18,333 nt of DNA, taken from assembly GCA_025464275.1 (NCBI GenBank), contig JAODGR010000058.1:1-18333 (forward strand), given 5' to 3'. A program made the position numbers and the translations under genes. This DNA is from Methanosarcinales archaeon (lineage in GTDB: Archaea > Halobacteriota > Syntropharchaeia > Alkanophagales > Methanospirareceae). How positions within the stretch are numbered: position 1 is the first letter of the stretch; every line of letters starts with the position of its first letter. Below are positions 5,781 to 13,798 of the stretch, piece by piece. The notes below the pieces were generated by a model, which was not told the DNA's origin, did not search any database, and saw only the letters and a list, made by a program, of their open reading frames with translations.

Positions 5781-8720
5781 TCATCTCAGGTCGACCCTTA
5801 TCGTTCTGCCGCTCATCACCGCTTCCTCAGGCACATGTACCTCCTTCTCCATCTCCCAAACAGGAGTCCCGTTCTCCATGTGCCCTGCTCTCAATTTATA
5901 CGTGGATGCGAAGACGTCGAAATTCGTGCCACCTGCCACAGGTCCCTCTGTTGAATAAGGCACGATGAAGGAATAACTCCCATTTGAGGTCTCTCGTTTC
6001 GAATACACGAATTCCCTGCCCTGATTTGTGGTCACATTGGTTGCGATTTCAACGATCGAGCCATTTGGCGCTGTACCTTCTATCCTTGCACCCTTCACGT
6101 ATTCGAATATCTTAACGTAACTCACAGGGTTTATGTACTCCGGTGTCCAAGCCTTCATATCCGGCTGCTGCCCGATATTGACGCCGTAAAGGGATACCTT
6201 TAATAGTCCGGCTCTACGTGTGATGATGAAGATGTTCTTCTTCTTCTCATCCCTTATCACCCAGCTATTCTCATCCCTCTTCCTGACCTCGGTATCATCG
6301 GAGAGTGCAAGAGGAGTGGAATTTAAACTGTTCTTCACTATCACCGGTATGGAGCCATTGTCCAGAGTCTCTTCTATCCCCATTCCGGCAGGCAGGCTGA
6401 ACAATTGCCCGTGAAGAATTCGCGCCTCCGACTCGGTAGCGTTGTAACTACCCGAGTACGAACGCCAGTAGCCTCCACCGGTTGTGATATTCATAATGAC
6501 CAGCGGGAGTATAAAAGTGGGTGATTCATGCACCAGCCGATAATGGTCCAATCCCGGGATATCTTCACCTTCCACGTTCACACTCCTGCCATCAAAGATG
6601 TGCAGGCGGGCTTCCATGGTGTGATAATAGTATGGAAGTGAGGAGAAGCGCTGCGGGTCACCTGCCCATACGGTCATCGCTGCGTATTTATTATAAAATG
6701 AACTCCATGCATCTGCCATCATAAAATCACTCACCACATATCGAACGCCCAGCGCGTCTGCGACCTCATTCGCTCTCGCTTCGTCTGTCGTGACGAAGAA
6801 TACGCAAGCACCGGGTTTATCGCCCTGATGGGGTCCACCTATACCCTGCTGGAACGGATTTGCAACCGGGATACGATGTGCTATCCTGGTTATCCAGTGC
6901 CCGTAGTCCCACCAGCTTATCACGCCGTATGCCGAAGGCGGATACGCATAATCGTCCAGCCTTCCTGTGGTTTCATTTACAGAGGGCATCCTGTACAGGT
7001 CGTAGTACCCGACACCCGGCTCTGGGGTGTTCCTTCGCATCCAGCTGAGAGACTCATACCAGTTATAATCAGGACCTCCAACTGATTTCGCACCTGCTAA
7101 AGATGCGGTTAGTGGTGGATAAATCAGGACCAAACCAATGATGAACGATGTAATAATAATCTCGGCGCGAAGATAGCCGGTTATCTTCCCGTATCGAGCC
7201 TGTGTGTCCCCATCGCTTGCTTTCGCCTTCGCCTTCGTCTTCGCCTTCATCTTCTGATGTACGTCCACGACTGCACCTCCCTTCCTCTTTACTTTCGCAC
7301 TCCTCGATACCGGCTTCGGCTCAGCCCTGAACGCAACGAACTCGATTACTTTCCATGATGCGAACCCGCTGAGCAGTGCAACATTCACCGCATAATAATA
7401 GGCGAACCTGTTCTGCCCAAAGCATGCCCAGAGCATTACCCCGCTCCACACCAGGAACAGCACCTCTTCAGCACGGAAGCGTCTCGCTATACTGTAAATG
7501 AGCAATGCGAATCCCCCGAGAGCAACGAAGAAGTTGGTGGTGAAATACGCCCACGCTTCACCATCTGTGATTCTTCCGGTGTAGGGGGAGAAGATATGCA
7601 TGGGATGTATCTCTGCCACGGTGAGCATGGATTCGGTCGGGATGAATATACGGAATTGCGAGGTCAATGTGGAGTACAAAGGATGAGCAACCGCATTCAG
7701 GAGTACGAGTGAAACCACACTTACTGTCAGGATTACAACAGGATATCCATAGGGTTCTATCTCCTTGTAGCGCATTGTGAATGAGAGGACCCCAAGGATA
7801 ACGAACACGAGCAGTCCAAGCAGAAGAGAGAGCACCATAATCCCGGTGGGCGAATTAAAGATGGGTACAGGCGCTACCATAGCCAGGGGAATGATAAACA
7901 GAGGTACCGCCATTATGCACAGATAATCCGTACTCTCTCCTCTCAGGTGGTCAATGGTGTACTGGACAGCGGCATAGATGAGGAGTATGAATACGAAGAG
8001 AGGAGCACCCTTCCACATGAGGTAAAAGATACCGAGTGAGAAGCCAGGCAGGAAGAGGTAAACAGCCTGCCTCTTTAATGGCGCCCAGTCATGGGATATG
8101 AACAGGGAATGAAAGGTTATCTCCCTCTCCTTCATTCTCTTTAGTGCAACAATGAAGAAGAGCATTGCGATTGTACTGAACAGCGTCTCCGCAACGTGAT
8201 GGTCCGTGAATCCTAACAGGGAACGTGATAAGAACTGTCCCGGGAGAACGGCAATCAGTGCTGCGGAAAGAAGCCCCGCATTCCGGTTCCACAGCTCTTT
8301 ACCGATGAGATATACAGGTATGACGGTGATAGCGCCCAGTACTGCGGGATACCAGGCTCCTATCACCTCTATCCCGTGCTGTCCAAGGGTGGCATAGGGG
8401 TTACCCAGTCCTATTATCCATATAATAACTGCAAGCAGATAATCGAACAGGGGTGCAAAAGGCACCGTTGTACCATGTGGATAATGGGTGAGGGCATCGA
8501 AGTAGATGCGATGCGGGAAGTGGTGCAGCGTATTCTCAACGAGCCGCATGTTATACCATGGGTCATTACCACCAAATCGGACGAAGGTGCTCGAGAAGAC
8601 ACTTTTATAGGGGAGTGCCACGCGGATATAAAGGGAGAGGGCAAAGAGAAAAGCCAGTATAGCACCATAAAGTAATGATACACGGTTGATCCTCTCCGTA
8701 TTTATGATATTTAGCCGCAT
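5781..8720 (-). CDS. aglB: Oligosaccharyltransferase catalytic subunit AglB (Stt3 family)
   Basis: 979 residues, in the range of long archaeal AglB proteins. It transfers lipid-linked glycan to Asn of N-x-S/T sequons on the outer face of the membrane. An N-terminal membrane segment is followed by the first loop motif GGNDPWYN (Asp53), a metal/substrate-binding acidic site. A DHH motif (FTDHHVAET) occurs near residue 170 and many membrane helices extend to about 470. A charged insert (KMKAKTKAKAKASDGD, about 488-502) precedes a last helix. The soluble catalytic-support domain has WWDYG at about 603-607, the family's sequon-recognition signature. A beta-rich C-terminal region follows. It starts 19 bases after the EF-2 gene ends and is probably co-transcribed with it. 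The terminal surface proteins of this window contain possible target sequons. Confidence 0.95.
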   Translation of the reverse strand: MRLNIINTERINRVSLLYGAILAFLFALSLYIRVALPYKSVFSSTFVRFGGNDPWYNMRLVENTLHHFPHRIYFDALTHYPHGTTVPFAPLFDYLLAVIIWIIGLGNPYATLGQHGIEVIGAWYPAVLGAITVIPVYLIGKELWNRNAGLLSAALIAVLPGQFLSRSLLGFTDHHVAETLFSTIAMLFFIVALKRMKEREITFHSLFISHDWAPLKRQAVYLFLPGFSLGIFYLMWKGAPLFVFILLIYAAVQYTIDHLRGESTDYLCIMAVPLFIIPLAMVAPVPIFNSPTGIMVLSLLLGLLVFVILGVLSFTMRYKEIEPYGYPVVILTVSVVSLVLLNAVAHPLYSTLTSQFRIFIPTESMLTVAEIHPMHIFSPYTGRITDGEAWAYFTTNFFVALGGFALLIYSIARRFRAEEVLFLVWSGVMLWACFGQNRFAYYYAVNVALLSGFASWKVIEFVAFRAEPKPVSRSAKVKRKGGAVVDVHQKMKAKTKAKAKASDGDTQARYGKITGYLRAEIIITSFIIGLVLIYPPLTASLAGAKSVGGPDYNWYESLSWMRRNTPEPGVGYYDLYRMPSVNETTGRLDDYAYPPSAYGVISWWDYGHWITRIAHRIPVANPFQQGIGGPHQGDKPGACVFFVTTDEARANEVADALGVRYVVSDFMMADAWSSFYNKYAAMTVWAGDPQRFSSLPYYYHTMEARLHIFDGRSVNVEGEDIPGLDHYRLVHESPTFILPLVIMNITTGGGYWRSYSGSYNATESEARILHGQLFSLPAGMGIEETLDNGSIPVIVKNSLNSTPLALSDDTEVRKRDENSWVIRDEKKKNIFIITRRAGLLKVSLYGVNIGQQPDMKAWTPEYINPVSYVKIFEYVKGARIEGTAPNGSIVEIATNVTTNQGREFVYSKRETSNGSYSFIVPYSTEGPVAGGTNFDVFASTYKLRAGHMENGTPVWEMEKEVHVPEEAVMSGRTIRVDLR

Positions 8721-8739
8721 CTCCGTCCCTGTTTCATTT

Positions 8740-10926
8740 TCATGATAAGAAATCGGATGGCTCTGGCATCTCCGGTTTCAGCCCCTTCCTCTCCCTCACT
8801 TCCAGCACCTTCTCTGTGAAGATAGCCTGCGGGATAAGCTTGAACCCGGCGAACTCGGTGCTCCACAGTGCTCTACCCTCTGTGGCCGACCTTATATCAC
8901 TGGCAAAGCCGAACATCTCCGCGACCGGTGCCTCCGCACGCACGGATACCATCTCACCCTCGGTCTGCATATCCTGTATCTGCCCTCTTCTACTCTGTAA
9001 CTCCCTCGTTACACTGCCAAGCAGATTCTGAGGTACGCTTATGAAGACCTCCATCATGGGTTCGAGGAAGGTAGCTTTGGCGAGTAGCATGGCGCCGAGC
9101 AGAGCGTTCCTCACTGCGGGAATCACCTGCGCCGGACCACGATGTATCGAGTCCTCATGCAGTTTCACGTCCACCAGCTTCACCTTCACCCCTCTACACT
9201 TCTCATGCGCCAGTGGTCCGTTCATCATCACATCCCTGAAGCCGTCCTGGATCAACTCCATCGTCTCCCTCAGATATTGTATCCCCTTCGTCATATCGAT
9301 GAGCACATTCCCCTCGATGATATCAACCACATTCTTCGCCTCCTCCTTGTCCATACCCGCCTCAATCAACTTATCGCGCAGCCATACCCTGTCTTTGCCC
9401 ACTGTTATACCCTCTGCCTTTATCTTCTCCACTATCTCCGGCTCAAGCGGTTCCACCTCGAAATAGAACTTGTTGTGCCTGTTCGGTGATTTACCCTCCA
9501 CTGGTCCGGCATGCACCTGCACCGTCTCACGGTAGACCACAATGGGCTGTGATACGATTATCGGAATGTTCTCATCACGATTGATGCGATTGGTGATTAT
9601 CTCGAGATGCAGTTCTCCCATTCCAGAGACCAGATGCTCACCGGTCTCCTCATTTATCTCCACCCTTATCATAGGGTCCTCCTTCGCTATCTTCCTCAGC
9701 ACCTCTATCAACCGTGGTAGATCCTTTGTGCTCTTCGCTTCCACCGCGACCGTGACAACAGGCTCGCTATAGTGCTTTATGCTCTCAAAAGGTTCCATCT
9801 CCACTGTGGACAGTGTAGAGCCGACCACGGCATCCTTTATACCCACCAGTGCAGCAATATTACCCGCGGGAACACTATCCACCTCCAATCGCTCCTGCCC
9901 CATGTATATACCCACCTGCTGAACGCGATTCTTCTTATAAGTGCCGGAGACGAAGAGCTCCTTTCCCTTCTCTATACTACCGCTGAATAATCGCCCGGTG
10001 GCTACTTCGCCTGCATGCGGGTCCACCGCGATACTGGTGACCATGAAAGCCACTTCACCATCCTTATCGCAGTGCATCATGCTCTGCCCTATCGGTGAGG
10101 TTTCATCACCATGCCAGATGACGGGCACACGATACTTCTGCGCCTCCTCAGGGTCAGGCAGGTGCTCTGTTACCATATCAAGGACAGCCACATAAGCGGG
10201 GCATTTCAGTGCCAGCTCCTTCATATTACCCGCTCTGCAATATTCAAACACCTCCTTGAAACCAATCCCGGTCTTCTTCATTGTAGGAACGCTGATAGCC
10301 CAGTTATACAGTGCGGAGCCGAAAGATACATTCCCCTTCGCCGCATCCAGCTTCCAGTCTTCGTATCTATCCCTGTTCATCCCCTTGATCAGCTTGTTTA
10401 TCTTGTCTATTATCTTAGCCAGCCGGAGCTGCATCTCCTTCGCATCCACCTTCAACTCGTTTATCATCCGGTCAACCTTGTTAATGAAGAGAACCGGCTT
10501 CACGTGCTCCTTCATCGCCTGCCTCAGCACCGTCTCCGTCTGTGGCATGGCACCTTCAACCGCATCAACCACCACCACCGCACCGTCAACCGCTCGCAGC
10601 GCCCTCGTCACATCACCGCCGAAATCGACATGCCCTGGCGTATCAATGAGGTTGATGAGGTAATCATCACCCTTGTAATTATACACCATGGAGACATTAG
10701 CAGCGAATATGGTTATCCCCCTCTCCTGCTCCAGGTAATAGGAATCAGTGAAGAGCTGCTCACCCGCCAGTTCCTTTGATATTATGCCCGCACCTGCGAG
10801 GAGGTTATCGGTCAGCGTGGTCTTACCGTGGTCTATATGGGCAATGATGCCGATGTTCCTTATCCGCGTGGTCTTGTCCATCAGTGTCTTTACCTTATCT
10901 ATTACCTTCCTTCCTCTTGTCGCCAT
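8740..10926 (-). CDS. fusA: Translation elongation factor 2 (aEF-2)
   Basis: 728 residues, full length for archaeal EF-2, the GTPase that drives ribosomal translocation. G1 AHIDHGKT is at 29-36, RGITI at 69-73, DTPGH at 95-99 and NKVD at 149-152. The domain IV loop LHEDSIHRGPAQ contains His595, the residue expected to be converted to diphthamide. The C-terminal FGFASDIRSATEGRA matches domain V. The start (MATRGRKVIDKVKTLM) has a modest GGTGG ribosome site at 10937-10941, 10 bases upstream. aglB follows after 19 bases. Its promoter is shared with the divergent tRNA-Asp region. Confidence 0.98.
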   Translation of the reverse strand: MATRGRKVIDKVKTLMDKTTRIRNIGIIAHIDHGKTTLTDNLLAGAGIISKELAGEQLFTDSYYLEQERGITIFAANVSMVYNYKGDDYLINLIDTPGHVDFGGDVTRALRAVDGAVVVVDAVEGAMPQTETVLRQAMKEHVKPVLFINKVDRMINELKVDAKEMQLRLAKIIDKINKLIKGMNRDRYEDWKLDAAKGNVSFGSALYNWAISVPTMKKTGIGFKEVFEYCRAGNMKELALKCPAYVAVLDMVTEHLPDPEEAQKYRVPVIWHGDETSPIGQSMMHCDKDGEVAFMVTSIAVDPHAGEVATGRLFSGSIEKGKELFVSGTYKKNRVQQVGIYMGQERLEVDSVPAGNIAALVGIKDAVVGSTLSTVEMEPFESIKHYSEPVVTVAVEAKSTKDLPRLIEVLRKIAKEDPMIRVEINEETGEHLVSGMGELHLEIITNRINRDENIPIIVSQPIVVYRETVQVHAGPVEGKSPNRHNKFYFEVEPLEPEIVEKIKAEGITVGKDRVWLRDKLIEAGMDKEEAKNVVDIIEGNVLIDMTKGIQYLRETMELIQDGFRDVMMNGPLAHEKCRGVKVKLVDVKLHEDSIHRGPAQVIPAVRNALLGAMLLAKATFLEPMMEVFISVPQNLLGSVTRELQSRRGQIQDMQTEGEMVSVRAEAPVAEMFGFASDIRSATEGRALWSTEFAGFKLIPQAIFTEKVLEVRERKGLKPEMPEPSDFLS

Positions 10927-11019
10927 TCTCTCTTTTCCACCTTCTCCTGTTTCCTTTATTCTTAATCTATGCTATGTTATTATGCATGCATGTACCTACC
11001 GTATCCTTAGTCCTGGTAA

Positions 11020-11050
11020 CCTTTAAAATATTGGTAGTAGAAATATAAAG
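11020..11050. promoter_or_regulatory. Divergent promoter region between EF-2 and tRNA-Asp
   Basis: CTTTAAAATATTGG (about 11023-11036) reads as a TATA box on both strands; on the minus strand ATATTTTAAAGG could start the EF-2 transcript. AAATATAAAG (11041-11050) lies about 20 bases before the mature tRNA-Asp and is the likely tRNA TATA box. The self-complementary ATGCATGCAT sits at 10982-10991 in the EF-2 leader. Exact start sites cannot be read from sequence. Confidence 0.4.
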
Positions 11051-11065
11051 TAAGATGCAGAGAAA

Positions 11066-11138
11066 GCCCGGGTGGTGTAGTGGCCTATCATTGAGCCCTG
11101 TCGAGGCTCGGACTCGGGTTCAAATCCCGACCTGGGCG
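11066..11138 (+). tRNA. tRNA-Asp (anticodon GTC)
   Basis: A 73-base cloverleaf. The acceptor GCCCGGG pairs with CCTGGGC (one G-U) and the discriminator is G11138. The anticodon stem GAGCC/GGCTC encloses the loop CTGTCGA with anticodon GTC. The T-stem TCGGG/CCCGA encloses TTCAAAT. The D-loop contains the GTGTAGTGGCCTATCAT segment typical of archaeal tRNA-Asp. No CCA is encoded, so the CCA-adding enzyme is needed. No intron is seen. Confidence 0.96.
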
Positions 11139-11183
11139 TAACGGAACATCAACCTGAGCGGGATATGAGAGTGAAATCCAGGC

Positions 11184-12107
11184 TCAGCGCATGATGCATC
11201 TCTTCGGCTGCGAGGCTATCACTTCATCCATATAGCATTCCTCACACAGTTTCCTGCCCTTGAACTCATAGGCGTCTCCTGAGATACGCTTCCCGCACCT
11301 TGCGCACCTCTCTTCTCCTTCTCCCTCTCCCTCTTCCTCTCCCTCTTCCGCCTCACCGTCTGTCTTCCCCTCTGTCTCCCCCTCCACCCCTGCCTCCAGG
11401 ATTCTATCTATTATCCGCCTCGCATCTGCTTCGAATTCACGCTTCACTCCCTGTTTAGATGGTATTATACCGGCGAAGGGGCATTCATGCGGTCTCGCAT
11501 TATTCTCAGGGCACACACCGAGCGTGAAGCCACGGCACCATATACGGGAGAATATCGCGGGATATTCACGCACGCATAGTTTATACATGCGCTTTGCAAG
11601 CTCTCTTATCTCAGGTGATGCCCTGATACAGAGGCGGAGCATGAAGAAGTTAATCAAGCTGCGGACGTTCATTGTGACCACATAATGGGTGTGGAGAGCG
11701 AGGGGTAAGACATATCGTGCATCTTCACGTGCAATTCCAAGCTCTCTGAGCCTGGTGTAAGCCTCATTCGCGCTCTTCATCGCTTCTCTGTAAATCGCCT
11801 CCGCCCTCTCGTTACCCCTCAGACCCTCAGGGAGATGATACGTAAACCCGCGCTCCTCATTATATCTCGTACTCCTCGCGGTGTGTGAGGCGATTCGGTG
11901 CTCCAGCAGTTCTCGGCTGACCGCAACACTTATACCCGAGATATCGAACGTGAAGAGGATGTGTTCAAGTACAGAGGAGTAGTCATTATCGGTAATCATC
12001 TTCACTATCTCTTCTGCTCCTCTTGTGAGTGATAGCCCGCTCATCTTCACGGCATCGGAAACCAAATCCAGACCCTCTTCTGTCACTCTGAGCAGTTTCA
12101 CTTCCAT
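11184..12107 (-). CDS. thyX: Divergent flavin-dependent thymidylate synthase (ThyX) fused to a C-terminal zinc ribbon
   Basis: 307 residues from the preferred start MEVKLLRVTEEG. ThyX makes dTMP from dUMP using FAD and methylene-folate or a pterin analogue. Family marks are SSVLEHILFTFDISG (about 44-58), HRIASHTARSTRY (70-82) and a MNVRSLINFFMLRL segment. The signature RHRX7S reads E69-H70-R71...S79, so its first Arg is Glu. A Glu/Gly-rich linker of about 27 residues leads to CxxC-x16-CxxC (C268, C271, C288, C291), a zinc ribbon absent from ordinary ThyX. The open frame extends 36 codons upstream, but that part is a hydrophobic reading of a purine-rich leader. A TATA-like ATATAATAA lies about 24 bases before 12107, supporting this start and a leaderless mRNA. 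Confidence 0.8.
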   Translation of the reverse strand: MEVKLLRVTEEGLDLVSDAVKMSGLSLTRGAEEIVKMITDNDYSSVLEHILFTFDISGISVAVSRELLEHRIASHTARSTRYNEERGFTYHLPEGLRGNERAEAIYREAMKSANEAYTRLRELGIAREDARYVLPLALHTHYVVTMNVRSLINFFMLRLCIRASPEIRELAKRMYKLCVREYPAIFSRIWCRGFTLGVCPENNARPHECPFAGIIPSKQGVKREFEADARRIIDRILEAGVEGETEGKTDGEAEEGEEEGEGEGEERCARCGKRISGDAYEFKGRKLCEECYMDEVIASQPKRCIMR

Positions 12108-12126
12108 TGTTGATGGATAAGGATGG

Positions 12127-12135
12127 ATATAATAA
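12127..12135 (-). promoter_or_regulatory. TATA box of thyX, leaderless
   Basis: The minus strand reads TTATTATAT, centred about 24 bases upstream of the ATG at 12105-12107. The usual archaeal spacing puts the transcript start on or next to the A of ATG. No ribosome site precedes this start. Confidence 0.5.
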
Positions 12136-12202
12136 GTATCCATATTCAATTCAATACGAAGAAATATGAACAGAGGGGGGATAAAAGGAAAAAGGAAAAA
12201 AG

Positions 12203-12212
12203 ATTTAAAAAT
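12203..12212 (+). promoter_or_regulatory. TATA box of mmp3, leaderless
   Basis: ATTTAAAAAT is centred about 26 bases before the ATG at 12233, so the mRNA probably begins at the start codon. A purine run (GGGGGGATAAAAGGAAAAAGG) lies just upstream and may act as a BRE. No ribosome site is present. Confidence 0.55.
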
Positions 12213-12232
12213 CACGGTTTTAAATAAGAACC

Positions 12233-13798
12233 ATGAAAATCAAATTCAACGGCGAAGCGAGGGAGGTTGAGAGTAAGAGGTTAGGAGACATAATAGAAAT
12301 AGAGGAGCAGAAGAGTCCGGGGACATACCGGGAGGGCTGTATAGTAGCAGTAATAACAGAGAAGGAGGAGAAGGAGCTGAAGAACGAGTTCGCAGTGGAG
12401 ACAGAGCAGGGGGAAGCGAGGATACGAATACTCAGTGAGGGTGCGGGTGAGGGTGCGGGTGCGGGGAGTGATGCCCTGGCTCTGTTTCTCAGTAATTACA
12501 GGAGGATTGCAAACGGTGTGGTGGCATGGAAGACCGAGGATGTAATCGCTATTGGACCGATAGAGACGGGGTTAAGTGTGGACAGGGCTGAACACAGTTA
12601 TAATAAATGGGACGTCTTCATCGGGCTCGGTGGCTTCGACCCGAAGATGGGCTACCTCATGATAAGCAAGCGCGAGCACAGGGCTGCTTATGGTACTGCC
12701 GAGGATGCTGTTATAGGGCGATTGACACGGGGGAGGAGCATAATCTCAGGGCTGGATACCGGCGATAAGATAGGGGAGATACACCCGATAGTGACGAAGA
12801 AGGAGCGAGTGGGTTTCGTCACCACCGATATGGGGACTGAGATAGAGGAGGGGCAGGAGATCTTCACCTACGCGAAGGTAAGGCTATTCAGAGAAGCTCC
12901 GATGTCGAGTGAGCATTTCTTCTCACTCACCTATCGTGGTGTTCTCCATGTGGATGACTACTCAAATACGTATGTGGCATCAGAGAGCCTGAAAGGGCTC
13001 AGTTTACCCGCCGAGAATCCTGCTTACAGGTCAAAGTATCTGCTATCAGCCCGGAACGCGGGTACAGAGCGTGGTAAGGTATTTCTATACAAGGATAGCC
13101 GATTGCCTAATCCTGCACATAATGTATTTGGTGAGATAGTTCAGGGTGGTGAATTGATAGAATATGCGCATCAGGGTGATACAGTCCTTATAAGGACAGA
13201 ACCGAGGTGGATGATGGTGGTGGGCAAGACGCAGCGAGAAGCGGAGGAGTTCTTTGCTCAGGAAGGGATTGAGCAGGTGAGGGAGGGGAACACCAGCGAT
13301 GAAGCGGTCGTGGTGGACCAGAAGCCGGAACTGACCATGGAGATCATTGATAGAGGGACGGTGCGAACCGTTGGTGTGGATGCGAGTGATGTGTACGAGG
13401 TGGAATTGTACTATGATAAGGCGCCGAAGACGGTATGGTATTTCAAGAAGCTTACAGGGTTGATTAATCGTCCAATAGGGCATTTGAAGGTGTATTTTGC
13501 TATGCCTGGGGCAATGGTCCTGTTTGAAGGCGATGCAGAAGAGGCAGGGACACTGGTGCCGGAGAATATTCCAAAGGACCGTGTAGAGAGGGGTATCCTG
13601 GGTGTAACGAACATGTCAAGGACAAACCGTGGTCTCATGGGTATCCGGCTGAGTGACAGTGATACATACGGACCAACAGGCGAGACCTTCGATGGTGCCA
13701 ACCTCGTACTCGCCTTCTCGCCACTCACACCCACCACTATTGAGCGCCTGAGCAGGCTAAAAGAGGGCGATGTCATCTACGTGAAGGAGAAGGAGTAG
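12233..13798 (+). CDS. mmp3: Methanogenesis marker protein 3 (UPF0288 family)
   Basis: 521 residues, the usual length of this family, which is found almost only in archaea with methyl- or alkyl-coenzyme M reductase; its biochemical role is not settled. The N-terminus (MKIKFNGEAREVESKRLGDII) resembles a small beta-grasp ThiS/MoaD-like fold. A short EGAGEGAGAGSD insert lies at about 69-80. The middle holds conserved segments such as KWDVFIGLGGFDPKMGYLMISKR. The C-terminal third (about 385-510, ELYYDKAPKTVWYF ... RGILGVTNMSRTNRGLMGIRL) is the part related to cyclophilin-like prolyl isomerases. It is divergent from thyX and overlaps tldD tail-to-tail by 26 bases. This gene is the best marker of the host's metabolism in the window. 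Confidence 0.9.
   Translation: MKIKFNGEAREVESKRLGDIIEIEEQKSPGTYREGCIVAVITEKEEKELKNEFAVETEQGEARIRILSEGAGEGAGAGSDALALFLSNYRRIANGVVAWKTEDVIAIGPIETGLSVDRAEHSYNKWDVFIGLGGFDPKMGYLMISKREHRAAYGTAEDAVIGRLTRGRSIISGLDTGDKIGEIHPIVTKKERVGFVTTDMGTEIEEGQEIFTYAKVRLFREAPMSSEHFFSLTYRGVLHVDDYSNTYVASESLKGLSLPAENPAYRSKYLLSARNAGTERGKVFLYKDSRLPNPAHNVFGEIVQGGELIEYAHQGDTVLIRTEPRWMMVVGKTQREAEEFFAQEGIEQVREGNTSDEAVVVDQKPELTMEIIDRGTVRTVGVDASDVYEVELYYDKAPKTVWYFKKLTGLINRPIGHLKVYFAMPGAMVLFEGDAEEAGTLVPENIPKDRVERGILGVTNMSRTNRGLMGIRLSDSDTYGPTGETFDGANLVLAFSPLTPTTIERLSRLKEGDVIYVKEKE

Noticed and set aside
11154..11187. CTGAGC/GCTCAG inverted pair after tRNA-Asp as a terminator
   Set aside because: The stem is only 6 bases with a 22-base loop and no T-tract, so it was not called.
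11307..11400. Pyrimidine repeats in thyX and elsewhere as CRISPR or recombination sites
   Set aside because: The units are irregular hexamers within coding frames, with no spacers of uniform length and no cas genes.
12108..12215. 36-residue hydrophobic N-terminal extension of ThyX, resembling a membrane segment
   Set aside because: It is read from the A/G-rich shared promoter region and includes the predicted TATA box. Homology begins at MEVKLLRV and the TATA spacing fits a start at 12107.
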